From JAIVJM01 sp963816985 (lineage in GTDB: Bacteria > Acidobacteriota > Blastocatellia > Pyrinomonadales > Pyrinomonadaceae), in assembly GCA_963816985.1 (NCBI GenBank), contig CAWFMF010000004.1, positions 1,240,001-1,304,000 of the forward strand: a DNA stretch of 64,000 nucleotides, given 5' to 3'. Both the position numbers and the translations under genes were made by a program. This document shows, in pieces, positions 53,564-61,699 of the stretch. How positions within the stretch are numbered: position 1 is the first letter of the stretch; each line of letters begins with the position of its first letter. The notes under the pieces are model-generated. The model saw only the letters and a program-made list of their open reading frames with translations, had not been told where the DNA came from and searched no databases.

Positions 53564-54574
53564 ATGACTCAGGGCAATCTTTTTCCCGGCTTCTGCATGC
53601 GGGCCGGTCTGTGCGTCGCGGCCTTGTTGTTCGGCTGCGCGTGGCTCGCTTCGGACGCCGCGCGCGCGTCAGGCACTCCGTCCGCTCGCACGACCTCCGC
53701 ACAAGCCGACCGTCTCGACATCCGCCTGCGCTCTTTCTCGCCGGGCGCGACGGGTCGCCTGACCATCGAGGCGAGCGAGGGCGGCGGGCGCGGTCGCCTG
53801 ACCGTGCTCAACCTCCCCGACCCGCAGACGCTCGCCGCCGGGGCGAGCACCTACGTCGTCTGGGCGAGCGCCGAGGGCCGCATCGTCCGCCTCGGCGAAC
53901 TCCGCCGCGACGAGCGCGGCAACGGCGGCCTCGCCTTCGAGCGGCCCGCCACCTTCGAGCATTACAGCGTCATCGTCACGGCGGAAGCGACTGCCGCCGC
54001 CGAGCGCCCCGGCGCGCCCGTCCTCTCGACGCGCGCGAACGAAGCCCGGACGCTCTATCTGCCTCTCGCGCGTGAGGGCGAGCCCGCCGCCGCCACGCCC
54101 CCGCCTGCTCCAATCGTCGTCCCGCCTCCGCCGTCCGCGCCGAGGCGCGCGCGCAGCAGCGTGGCCGGAGACTTTTACGCCGAAGTGGACGACGCCCTCG
54201 CCTCGAACGGCGGCGGGCGCGTCATCGAGCTCGAAGGCGAGCGGCTCGCCCCGCGCGCGGGCGGCGCGGCGCGGGCGACGCAGCACACGGGCCGCGCCTA
54301 CGTCCGCGTGAATTTTCGCGGCGTGCCGCTGCCGTCCTCGCTCGGCGCGGCGACGTATGTCCTCTGGGCCATCGTCTCCGACGGGCGCATCGTCTACATG
54401 GGGAGCCTCCCCGCCACGGAAGACATCAACCGCGCGGAAATCTACGTCCGCACCGGCGGCTTCGACGCCGACGACTACACCCTCTTCGTCACCGCCGAAC
54501 GCTCGCGCCCCGTCCACACCCCCTCCGAGAGCCGCGTGCTCACGCCGAAGAACGCCAAGCTCATCGTCAAGTAA
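53564..54574 (+). CDS. Exported protein with duplicated RskA-like domain
   Basis: A protein of about 336 residues with a signal peptide (GLCVAALLFGCAWLASDAARA). Two related beta domains are separated by a Pro-rich linker (PPPAPIVVPPPPSAP): the first has STYVVWASAEGRIVRLGEL, the second ATYVLWAIVSDGRIVYMGSL. Both resemble the xYxLWxxxxDGxxxxxG signature of the RskA anti-sigma C-terminal domain, also seen at 12.9 kb. There is no zinc motif, so it is not an anti-sigma factor by sequence. The start could also be GTG 53504 or ATG 53597. Confidence 0.7.
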   Translation: MTQGNLFPGFCMRAGLCVAALLFGCAWLASDAARASGTPSARTTSAQADRLDIRLRSFSPGATGRLTIEASEGGGRGRLTVLNLPDPQTLAAGASTYVVWASAEGRIVRLGELRRDERGNGGLAFERPATFEHYSVIVTAEATAAAERPGAPVLSTRANEARTLYLPLAREGEPAAATPPPAPIVVPPPPSAPRRARSSVAGDFYAEVDDALASNGGGRVIELEGERLAPRAGGAARATQHTGRAYVRVNFRGVPLPSSLGAATYVLWAIVSDGRIVYMGSLPATEDINRAEIYVRTGGFDADDYTLFVTAERSRPVHTPSESRVLTPKNAKLIVK

Positions 54575-54619
54575 AGGGCCGCGCGCGGTTCGTCAGCCGC
54601 GCTCTGCCCGTTATAAAAT

Positions 54620-54697
54620 AAGTGACGAGTGACAAGGGACGAGTCCGAGGCCGAAGGCATCTAAACTCTTCACTTGTCACTCGTCACTTGTCACTTT
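54620..54697. repeat. Palindromic heptamer repeat, GTGACGA/GTGACAA family
   Basis: GTGACGA, GTGACAA, GGGACGA units (54622-54642) face TCACTTG, TCACTCG, TCACTTG units (54670-54695). It lies directly before the NtrC-type gene, ending 18 bases from its start codon. Confidence 0.85.
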
Positions 54698-54714
54698 TTC
54701 CGAAGGGGTTCTGG

Positions 54715-56121
54715 ATGGCGAAGAAGGGTTCTGTCCTCGTCGTTGACGACGAGGAGATCATGCGCGACGTTCTGGAGACGCTGCTCTCGGCGGAAGGCTA
54801 CCGCGTTGACCTCGCCAAGACGGGCGAGGAGGGGTTGGAGATGTACGCGCGGCGCACCTACGATTTGGCGCTCCTCGATGTCTCGATGCCGGGCATGGGC
54901 GGCCTGCGCGCGCTCGAAGAGATTCTCAAGGTTGATGCGGAAGCGGTCGTCGTCATGATTACGGCCTACGCCACCTTCGACACGGCCATCGGCGCGTGGG
55001 AGCGCGGCGCGTTCGGCTGCGTCCGCAAGCCCTTCCAGAACGAGCTGATTCTCTCGACCGTCGCCGCCGGCATCAAGCGACGGCGCAAGGAGGAGGAGCG
55101 GCAGAACCTCCGCCGCGCGATGAGCCGCAGCGTCGAGCGCGGGAGCATCATCGGTCGCTCCGAGAAGATGCAGGCCGTCTTCTCGCTCGTGGATCAGGTC
55201 GCGCCCGCGCGCTCGACCGTCCTCATCACGGGCGAGTCGGGGACGGGCAAGGAGCTGATCGCCAAGGCCATCCACGAGCAGAGCCCGCGCGCCGCCAAGA
55301 CCTTCGTCACCGTCAACTCGTCGAACATCCCGTCGGAGCTTCTGGAGTCGGAACTCTTCGGCCACACGCGCGGCGCGTTCACCGGCGCGGTCGCCGCCAA
55401 GAAGGGGCTCTTCGAGGTCGCCGACGGCGGCTCCATCTTCCTCGACGAGATAGGCGACATCCCGCCCGAAACGCAGGCGCGACTCCTGCGCGTCATACAG
55501 GAGCGCGAGTTCACACCTTTGGGCGACACCACGCCGCGCAAGGTGGACGTGCGTATCGTCGCCGCCACGAACATTGACTTGCGCGAGGCCGTCCGGCAAG
55601 GCACGTTCCGCGAAGACCTCTACTACCGACTCGCCGTCGTGCCGATTGAGCTACCGCCTTTGCGCGAGAGGCGCGAGGACGTTCTGCCGCTCGCGCAGCA
55701 CTTCATCCGCAAGTACAACGAGGAGAACGACCGGCAGGTCTCAGACCAGCTCGCGCCCGAAGTCCTCGCGCTCCTTGAGGGCTACACGTGGCCGGGGAAC
55801 GTGAGGGAGTTGGAGAACGTCATCGAGCGCGCCGTCGTCATCGCGCCGGGCCGCGAGGTCTCGCGCCAGTGTCTGTCCGCCGAGATTCAGGACCCGCAGA
55901 AGGCGTTCAACTCCATCCCCCTTTCGGGCGCGGGCGGCTCGATTGACGTGAGCCACGGCGTCAACTTCTACGACGAGGTGCGCCGCTTCGAGATTGACCT
56001 CATCCGCCGCGCCCTCGACCAGACCGGCGGCCACCAGTCGAGGGCCGCCCGCCTCCTCGGCATGAACGCGACGACCCTCAACTCCAAAATCAAGACCTAC
56101 AACATCCAGCTCCGGTCATAA
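54715..56121 (+). CDS. NtrC-family sigma-54-dependent response regulator
   Basis: A 468-residue transcription activator. Receiver domain: VLVVDDEEIM, phospho-Asp in LALLDVSMPGMGG near residue 54, Thr in VVMITAYATF, Lys in CVRKPF. Central AAA+ domain: Walker A GESGTGKE near 172, the sigma-54 contact loop GAFTGA near 221, Walker B IFLDEIGDI and WPGNVREL. The C-terminus is a Fis-type helix-turn-helix (GGHQSRAARLLGMNATTLNS). Start ATG 54715 is preceded by GAAGGGG; an in-frame ATG at 54622 would translate the repeat. Partner is probably the kinase at 46417. Confidence 0.92.
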   Translation: MAKKGSVLVVDDEEIMRDVLETLLSAEGYRVDLAKTGEEGLEMYARRTYDLALLDVSMPGMGGLRALEEILKVDAEAVVVMITAYATFDTAIGAWERGAFGCVRKPFQNELILSTVAAGIKRRRKEEERQNLRRAMSRSVERGSIIGRSEKMQAVFSLVDQVAPARSTVLITGESGTGKELIAKAIHEQSPRAAKTFVTVNSSNIPSELLESELFGHTRGAFTGAVAAKKGLFEVADGGSIFLDEIGDIPPETQARLLRVIQEREFTPLGDTTPRKVDVRIVAATNIDLREAVRQGTFREDLYYRLAVVPIELPPLRERREDVLPLAQHFIRKYNEENDRQVSDQLAPEVLALLEGYTWPGNVRELENVIERAVVIAPGREVSRQCLSAEIQDPQKAFNSIPLSGAGGSIDVSHGVNFYDEVRRFEIDLIRRALDQTGGHQSRAARLLGMNATTLNSKIKTYNIQLRS

Positions 56122-56141
56122 GCACAGAACGCACGTCATCA

Positions 56142-56214
56142 CTGTAGGGGCAGGGCTTGTCCCTGCCCGTCCTCTTCGCGAAGATACGGGCAGGGACAAG
56201 CCCTGCCCCTACAA
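56142..56214. repeat. GGGCAGGGACAAGCCC palindrome
   Basis: TGTAGGGGCAGGGCTTGTCC onward (56142-56170) is an almost exact complement of 56187-56214. It separates convergent genes (NtrC-type and DoxX) and could stop transcription from both sides. Confidence 0.85.
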
Positions 56215-56234
56215 AATTGACGCGCGTTCTTATC

Positions 56235-56708
56235 TTAGTACCTGTCTGCGTTGCCGCGTCGCCAGCAGGCGTCAATGCTCCAGGGCCCGCCGCCAGCCGC
56301 CGCCAGAAAGAGGAAGACGAAGCAGTAGAGCACGGCCAGCTCACCCCCGTTCGTGACCGGCCAGAGCGCTTTGAGCCCGTGCGCCATGAAGTAGGCCACC
56401 GACATCAGGCCCGACAGGACGAAGGCGACGGGGCGCGTGAAAAGCCCCAACAGAAGAATCAGTCCGCCGACGAGTTCGAGAATCGCCGCCACCAGAATCA
56501 GCGGGGGCATCCCCGTGGGCTTCGGTTCGGCGGGTTTTTCCTGAGCGTTCTGCTGGACGACCGGCGGCGGGGTCTGCGACGGCGGCGGGGGCGGATAGCC
56601 GAAGAATTTCTGCGCGCCGTGCTGCATAAAAAGTAACGCCGCGACGATCCGCAGGACGCTCAACAGAGCCGGAGCCCAGCGGCCCTCGGATGAAGTCAGA
56701 TAAGCCAT
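56235..56708 (-). CDS. DoxX family membrane protein
   Basis: A 157-residue four-helix protein of the DoxX family. Helix 1 ends in the signature LFMQHGAQKFFGY; helices 2-4 are ILVAAILELVGGLILLLGL, AFVLSGLMSVAYFMAHG and ELAVLYCFVFLFLAAAGGG. A Pro/Gln-rich loop of about 27 residues after helix 1 is an insertion relative to short DoxX proteins. Members have been linked to redox homeostasis; the role here is not known. Confidence 0.87.
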   Translation of the reverse strand: MAYLTSSEGRWAPALLSVLRIVAALLFMQHGAQKFFGYPPPPPSQTPPPVVQQNAQEKPAEPKPTGMPPLILVAAILELVGGLILLLGLFTRPVAFVLSGLMSVAYFMAHGLKALWPVTNGGELAVLYCFVFLFLAAAGGGPWSIDACWRRGNADRY

Positions 56709-56771
56709 GCATTTCCTCCAAAGATATAAGTTGTCTTAAGAGTCGGAGTCGAAATTCGCGGTCACACTCTT

Positions 56772-56963
56772 CTAATCCGCGCCTTCGCCGCCGAAGAGGT
56801 AAGCGTTCATGCTGAGACTGCCGTGAGTCCAGCCCCGGTGTAGACTTCGCCCGCGCGGGTTCTCGTCGTCGTCCGTCGCGAGCGTCGGCGCTCCGTGCGA
56901 GATGAAGACGGAAGCGAATTCCTTCCCGTCCGCCGCACTCGCCGGTGAGTTCCGGTCTGTCAT
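56772..56963 (-). pseudogene. Remnant of a LigB-type extradiol dioxygenase with internal deletion
   Basis: This 63-residue frame joins the two ends of a class III extradiol (YgiD/DODA-like) dioxygenase. The start, SVFISHGAPTLATDD, is the N-terminal metal-ligand region; the end, WTHGSLSMNAYLFGG, is the C-terminal signature of the same family. The roughly 190 residues in between are missing, in frame. AAGGACGAGAG precedes the ATG, so a peptide may still be made, but it cannot be an enzyme. The 56964-57105 gap beyond holds nothing recognisable. Confidence 0.65.
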
Positions 56964-57105
56964 CGCTCTCGTCCTTGCTCGTTCGATTTGTTATCGCTTC
57001 GGTGACTGACATGATACATACCGGGGAGCGTTTCGGCACGCGGCGGGAGCGGGCGCGGCACATTTCTGTTTACAAAGAGGCCGGGGCGCGGTTATCTATT
57101 CGTCT

Positions 57106-58623
57106 ATGCCGAGGACGTTAGAGGCCGTCGAAGTGGTGAGCGGGCCGGAAGCTCGCTTCGAGCGCGCGCGCCGCGTAGTGGGACTCGTGCTCGCGCCCGC
57201 CGTGTTCGCGCTCCTCTTGTTGCTGCCGCTCGCGGGGCTCAAGCCGGAGGCGCACCGCTTAGCGGCGGTGATGGCGGCGGTCGTGGTGCTGTGGATTACG
57301 GAGGCACTGCCTCTCCCCGTGACGGCGCTCGTCGGGGCCGCCGCGTGCGTCGTGCTGCGGGTCGCACCGGCCAAAGATGTGTTCGCGCCGTTCGCAGACC
57401 CCTTGATGTTCCTCTTCATCGGCTCGTTCATCCTCGCGCGGGCCATCTTCCTGCACCGGCTCGACCGTCGTCTGGCCTTCGGCGTGCTCTCCATCAAGTG
57501 GGTCGGCGCGCGTCCCTCTCGCATCCTCTTCGCCTTCGGCGCGGTGACGGCGTTCATCTCGGCGTGGATTTCCAACACGGCGACGACGGCGATGATGTTC
57601 GCCATCGGGATGGCGATTCTCGCCTTTCTCTTCGACAACGAGCGCGCGGGCGGGAGCCGTGTTAATCCGGCTTACGCGACGGCGTTGATGCTGATGACAT
57701 CGTTCTCGGCCTCGGTCGGCGGGCTCGCGACGCCCATCGGGACGCCGCCCAACGTCATCGGCCTCGGCTTCATCCGCACACTCGTCGGCGTCGAGTTCCC
57801 CTTCTTCAAGTGGGCGATGATCGGCACGCCGGTCGTCATCATCCTCTTCCTCTGGCTCTTCTTCTATCTCAACTGGCTCTCGCCCGCCGGGGTCAAAGAG
57901 ATTGAGGGGAGCCGCGAGATGCTGACGCGCGAGCGCGAGAGTCTGGGCGTGTGGACGCGCGGGCAGAAGTCAACGCTGATGGCCTTCGCCGTGACCGTCG
58001 CGCTCTGGGTCGTACCCGGCATCATCGCGCTCGTCGCGGGAGACCAGAGCGCGTTCTACCAGTCGGTCAACCGGAGCGTGCCCGAAGCGGTGGCGGCTGT
58101 CGTGGGCGCGGCGCTGCTCTTCCTTTTGCCGGGCGACGACGGCGCGCGGGCGATCAACTGGGAGCAGGCCGTCAAGATTGACTGGGGCGTGGTGCTGCTC
58201 TACGGCGGCGGGTTCGCGCTCGGCGTGCTCTCGTTCCAGACGGGGCTGGCCGAGGCGGTCGGGCGCGGGCTAACAGGAGTCTTGCCGGTGAGCGGCGGGC
58301 TCGGACTGCTTTTCGCCTCGACGCTCGTCGCGGTCATCACTTCGGAGGCGACCTCGAACACGGCCTCGGCCAACATGGTCGTCCCCGTCGTGATTGCGAT
58401 TGCGAAGGCGCAGGGCGCAGACCCCCTGGAGCCCGCGCTCGGCGCGACGATGGGCGCGAGCATGGGCTTCATGCTCCCCGTCTCGACGCCGTGCAACGCC
58501 ATCGTCTACGGCTCCGGCTACATCCCCTTAACGCGCATGATCCGCTACGGCGTTCTGGTCGACATCGCCGGCGTCATCGTCATCGTCGCGCTCGTCCGCC
58601 TCCTCGTCCCCTTCCTGCGCTGA
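57106..58623 (+). CDS. DASS/SLC13 family sodium-coupled anion transporter
   Basis: A 505-residue transporter of the divalent anion:sodium symporter family, which imports C4-dicarboxylates, citrate or sulphate. About eleven to twelve membrane segments are visible. The two Ser-Asn-Thr motifs that bind sodium and substrate carboxylates are present and symmetrically placed: AWISNTATTAMM in the first half and EATSNTASANMVVPV in the second. The loop GLATPIGTPPN matches the family too. Substrate cannot be assigned. Confidence 0.9.
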   Translation: MPRTLEAVEVVSGPEARFERARRVVGLVLAPAVFALLLLLPLAGLKPEAHRLAAVMAAVVVLWITEALPLPVTALVGAAACVVLRVAPAKDVFAPFADPLMFLFIGSFILARAIFLHRLDRRLAFGVLSIKWVGARPSRILFAFGAVTAFISAWISNTATTAMMFAIGMAILAFLFDNERAGGSRVNPAYATALMLMTSFSASVGGLATPIGTPPNVIGLGFIRTLVGVEFPFFKWAMIGTPVVIILFLWLFFYLNWLSPAGVKEIEGSREMLTRERESLGVWTRGQKSTLMAFAVTVALWVVPGIIALVAGDQSAFYQSVNRSVPEAVAAVVGAALLFLLPGDDGARAINWEQAVKIDWGVVLLYGGGFALGVLSFQTGLAEAVGRGLTGVLPVSGGLGLLFASTLVAVITSEATSNTASANMVVPVVIAIAKAQGADPLEPALGATMGASMGFMLPVSTPCNAIVYGSGYIPLTRMIRYGVLVDIAGVIVIVALVRLLVPFLR

Positions 58624-58636
58624 GCGGCGGGCCGCC

Positions 58637-58957
58637 TCAGTGGGACGAGGTGAGCTTGAGGCCGACGATGCCCGCGACGATGAGGGCGATGCAGGCGACG
58701 CGCCACGCGTCCGCCGGTTCGTCGAAGAGGACGACGCCCGCGATGGCCGTGCCGACCGCGCCGATGCCCGTCCAGACCGCGTAGGCCGTCCCGAGGGGCA
58801 GCGTCCTCAGCGCGAGCGCCAGCAACGCCATCGAAAGAATCAGCGCCGCCGCCGTTCCCAGCGTCGGCCAGAGCCGCGTGAAGCCTTCCGTGTACTTCAG
58901 CCCCACGGCCCACGCCACCTCGAACACGCCCGCTATGAAGAGGTACGTCCACGCCAT
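58637..58957 (-). CDS. gdx: SMR family guanidinium exporter (Gdx/SugE type)
   Basis: A 106-residue four-helix small multidrug resistance protein. It follows the Gdx/SugE subtype rather than EmrE: the central Glu lies in FEVAWAVGLKYTEGFTRLWP and the second block is LPLGTAYAVWTGIGAVG. Gdx proteins export guanidinium in exchange for protons. AAAGGAAG upstream selects ATG 58957 over an earlier one at 58975. It lies 14 bases downstream of the lipoprotein gene, so the two probably share a message; there is no room for a guanidine riboswitch directly before it. Confidence 0.88.
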   Translation of the reverse strand: MAWTYLFIAGVFEVAWAVGLKYTEGFTRLWPTLGTAAALILSMALLALALRTLPLGTAYAVWTGIGAVGTAIAGVVLFDEPADAWRVACIALIVAGIVGLKLTSSH

Positions 58958-58971
58958 CGGATAACTTCCTT

Positions 58972-59871
58972 TCACCAGCCGTTAGCGAAAAGTTTCTGCG
59001 CGGCGCGGAGGCCGCATTTCTGGTAGGAGTGATAAGCCTTCGCCGCGCGCAGATGCACCTGCGCGCCCGTCTCGCCCGCGAGCCAGCCTTCGACGGCGGC
59101 GCTCAAGACATAAGCCTCCGGGGCCATCAAATTCGTCGTCCACAGAAGAGGGTTCGCGCCCGCCTCGCGGAGCGCGTCGCCGAAATAATTCTTGCTCGCG
59201 CAGGCGAGGATGACGGCGTCGCGCCGCGCCTCGTCGCGCCGCTTCGGGTAGCCCGCGAGCCGGAAGTCCATGAGCCCGTTGTGCCCGACGTAGGCGACCA
59301 GATGAGAGGCCGCGCCTCGGCTCAGGCCGTAGGTCTCGGCCCCGACCTCGACAGTCTCATTTGAAGCGCCCGACGCGGCGGCGAGGAAGTCGGCGGTCGC
59401 CTGCTTAATCTCCGCGCCCCTGTAAGCGTCGGCGACGAGGTATGCGTCCGCTCGCTGGTGTTTGAAGACGAGCCTCTCCAAGACCTTCGGCGAAGGGTTC
59501 TTGACCTCCGAGACGAGCCGCCATTCGGGCCGCGCGCGGAAGAAAGTCTTGACGCCGAAGCGCGCGCCCCAGTAGAGATTGCCCGCCGGGTCTTCGCCGT
59601 TTCCGAGATGCGCCGCGACGGGCACGATGCCCTGATTGACGTTGTCGCAGAGCGCCACGACGACGTAAATCATCTTCCCGGCGAAGGGCCGCGTGGGCCT
59701 CTCTTCGACGCCTGCGGCGCGGGCCTCCCGGCCTGCGCGATTCGCCGCCGCTGCTCGCCTCGCCGGGTCGCGCGACGCGCCCGCGCCTCCGCCGCACGAT
59801 GAAGACACCGCCGCCGCGAGCACGGACAGCAACAGGAGCGACCTGAGCCCGAATCTCATCAAGGTCTTCAC
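58972..59871 (-). CDS. Lipoprotein with caspase-like His/Cys motifs
   Basis: A 299-residue predicted lipoprotein (LLLLSVLAAAVSSSC, lipobox near residue 26). After a low-complexity Ala/Arg segment the domain begins KMIYVVVALCDN. A His in VAYVGHNGLMDF and a Cys in DAVILACASKN, about 25 residues apart, resemble the catalytic dyad of clan CD (caspase/gingipain-like) peptidases, where the His follows one core strand and the Cys the next. This is a motif-level inference only. It is the first gene of a unit with gdx. Confidence 0.65.
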   Translation of the reverse strand: MKTLMRFGLRSLLLLSVLAAAVSSSCGGGAGASRDPARRAAAANRAGREARAAGVEERPTRPFAGKMIYVVVALCDNVNQGIVPVAAHLGNGEDPAGNLYWGARFGVKTFFRARPEWRLVSEVKNPSPKVLERLVFKHQRADAYLVADAYRGAEIKQATADFLAAASGASNETVEVGAETYGLSRGAASHLVAYVGHNGLMDFRLAGYPKRRDEARRDAVILACASKNYFGDALREAGANPLLWTTNLMAPEAYVLSAAVEGWLAGETGAQVHLRAAKAYHSYQKCGLRAAQKLFANGW

Positions 59872-60216
59872 CTCCCGCCGGACGATGCTCCGACACGTCT
59901 CTCAAAAAATTAATGACTTGCCTGAAAGTGCGACGACGAGAGTCGCCTCTCCCGGCCTCCCCTCGGAAGACTACGAGGCGTTAGACACCGGACGCGTCTT
60001 TTTGTTCGTGAACTTTTGGCGGACGATAAAGGACTACGGCGGGAGGTTAGTCGAGAGAATGGAAGAAGGGGCGGAGGTGAGTTGCGGGAAACCGTCCACG
60101 GGCAAAGCCGACGCCCGGACGGCGGCGACTGTCCGTAGAATTAAAGTTGGAGTCCGGAGTCAAAAGACAGCTCCTCTGCTTTTGACTCCGGACTCCAGAC
60201 TTCGGACTCTCTCTGT
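59872..60216. other. Intergenic region with GGAGTCC heptamer palindrome
   Basis: A 345-base gap upstream of the lipoprotein gene. Its right end (60148-60200) has GGAGTCC/GGAGTCA units and the complement TGACTCC/GGACTCC around a short loop. A plus-strand frame from 59885 to 60220 is open, but it has no ribosome site and runs into the repeat, so it is not called. Confidence 0.55.
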
Positions 60217-60567
60217 TTAGGCCGTCTCTTCCGGGTGATCCGCCGTGTAGTGGCGGAGGATTTCCTGCCCCAGGCGGGAGCGCGGGTCAATGGTGCGGAG
60301 GTGTTTGCGGCCCTGCATCTCCCAGAGGGCCGTGACCTGCCCGTCCTTCTCGACGGCGTGATAGGAGATTTCCTCCGGCGGCGCTTCGGGTGCGGGCTCC
60401 GCGTCGGGCTGTGCGTCTGTCTGCGCGTCGGTCTGCGCGTCCGCAGGAGCGTCGGGCTGCGACATCGCCTCTCCTTGCGCCTCCGTCTGCGCCTCCGACT
60501 GCGCCTCGGTCGTCTCCGCGCCGCCGCCCGCTTCACCGCCCGCCAGGGCGTTTTCGTTCTCTGCCAT
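60217..60567 (-). CDS. Hypothetical protein with acidic AQTDAQ repeats (116 aa)
   Basis: A 116-residue soluble protein. The first 60 residues are an Ala/Gln/Glu/Asp-rich disordered tract with short repeats (EAQSEAQTEAQ, then AQTDAQTDAQPDAEP). The remaining 50 residues form a compact-looking domain (ISYHAVEKDGQVTALWEM, then DPRSRLGQEILRHYTA). GGAGAGGAAAG lies just before the ATG. I do not recognise the domain. Confidence 0.65.
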   Translation of the reverse strand: MAENENALAGGEAGGGAETTEAQSEAQTEAQGEAMSQPDAPADAQTDAQTDAQPDAEPAPEAPPEEISYHAVEKDGQVTALWEMQGRKHLRTIDPRSRLGQEILRHYTADHPEETA

Positions 60568-60659
60568 ATCTTTCCTCTCCGAATTGTTCTCTTAAATTTT
60601 TAAGATGATTTGCGGGAGGAATTGTGGCACACGCCCGCCGCGCGTGTCTAGGACAGAGG

Positions 60660-60744
60660 AAATGATGAATGCGGAATGATGAATGATGAATAGAAGGCAA
60701 GTTGTCTTTCATTCATCATTCCGCATTCATCATTCATCATTTTT
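60660..60744. repeat. Palindromic heptamer repeat, AATGATG/AATGCGG family
   Basis: AATGATG, AATGCGG, AATGATG, AATGATG units (60661-60688) face the complement (60712-60744). The right arm extends into the 3' end of the phosphatidyltransferase gene and supplies its last codons and stop. Confidence 0.87.
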
Positions 60745-61404
60745 CTTCGCCTCCATGTCGCGCCGCCAAATCTCCTTCTGCGTGCGGTAGACGAGGGCGC
60801 AGAGGACGACGAAGCCGCCGAGGGCGACATAGGGAAGCGCCTTCTCCATCCGCCGCGTGCCGCCCCAGACGAGGAACGTATTCAAGGCGACGAGCGCGAT
60901 GCGGAACTCGGTCGGCCCCAATCCCATGTGGCTGATGCTGAACTTCTCGGTCGCCGCGAAGGCGAGGAACGAGTTGACCATGAAACCGCCGAAGACCGCG
61001 AGGACGAAGAAGAGATGGCGCTGCGAAGACTGAGGCAGGATAAGGGCGTACCCGGCGACGACCGCGCAGAGGAAGACGTAGTCGAGCAGGTGATCCATGT
61101 AGAACCCCCACTTGACGAGCCCCGTGTTGCGGTACTTGCCCACCTTGCCGTCGAAGAAGTCCGTCAGGTACTGGCAGAAGATCATCGCCGACGCGCCCCA
61201 CAGCCAACGCCTGTCGCCACCCGCCGCGAGCGAGCAGAAGAAGACTATCGCCGCGCACCAGACGAGCGTCAGCATCGTCAGGTGATGCGTCCCCAGCCAA
61301 GAGGGGATGGCGGGCACGACGCGCCGCGCCATGCGCCGTTCGAGCGGCGAAAGGATTGAAGAACTGGCCTTGCTGGCCCCCGCGAATTCTTGTTCTCTGA
61401 ACAT
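60730..61404 (-). CDS. CDP-alcohol phosphatidyltransferase family protein
   Basis: A 224-residue membrane enzyme expected to join a CDP-linked lipid or alcohol to a second alcohol. The family motif appears as DFFDGKVGKYRNTGLVKWG followed by FYMDHLLD near residues 82-108, a variant with Gly-Lys in place of Ala-Arg. About five to six helices follow. ATG 61404 (MFREQEFAG) is chosen; the frame stays open upstream, but that part is the translated GGGCAGGG palindrome and low-complexity sequence. The final Asn-Asp-Glu and stop come from the heptamer repeat. Confidence 0.8.
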   Translation of the reverse strand: MFREQEFAGASKASSSILSPLERRMARRVVPAIPSWLGTHHLTMLTLVWCAAIVFFCSLAAGGDRRWLWGASAMIFCQYLTDFFDGKVGKYRNTGLVKWGFYMDHLLDYVFLCAVVAGYALILPQSSQRHLFFVLAVFGGFMVNSFLAFAATEKFSISHMGLGPTEFRIALVALNTFLVWGGTRRMEKALPYVALGGFVVLCALVYRTQKEIWRRDMEAKKNDE

Positions 61405-61589
61405 GTATAAAGTCACCCCGCGAACATAAATCGGGAGAGACTTAATCACATTGCAAGGGTCGGGCCACACAGTCGCCTCCGATGCGCGCCCCAAAATTGA
61501 GTAGTGCGGGCCGGAGCGCCGCCGGAAAAACTTATCAGGTGACGGATTTGGCTCCGAGGTGGTAAGCCGTAGGCGTGGCCTTAAATCTG

Positions 61590-61662
61590 TAGGGGCAGGG
61601 CAAGTCCTCGGCCCGCTTGTTAGCGAGAGAAAACGGGCAGGGACAAGCCCTGCCCCTACAGT
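61590..61662. repeat. GGGCAGGGACAAGCCC palindrome
   Basis: TGTAGGGGCAGGGCAAGTCC at the left pairs with GGACAAGCCCTGCCCCTACA at the right, with CCCGCTTG/ACGGGC further in. It lies in the 295-base gap between the subtilase and the phosphatidyltransferase genes, which otherwise shows nothing. Confidence 0.82.
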
Positions 61663-61699
61663 TATTTTTATCTTGAGTTTCTGAAGTGTGACTTGGAGG

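Noticed and set aside
54622..54714. Upstream in-frame ATG that would extend the NtrC-type regulator by 31 residues
   Set aside because: The extension is the translated GTGACGA repeat; GAAGGGG is correctly placed for ATG 54715. Unlike 30419 and 41529 there is no overlap with an upstream stop to force this start.
59885..60220. Plus-strand frame of about 111 codons with a partly plausible middle section
   Set aside because: No ribosome site; the last 25 residues are translated GGAGTCC repeat, and the start lies in the leader of the divergent lipoprotein gene.
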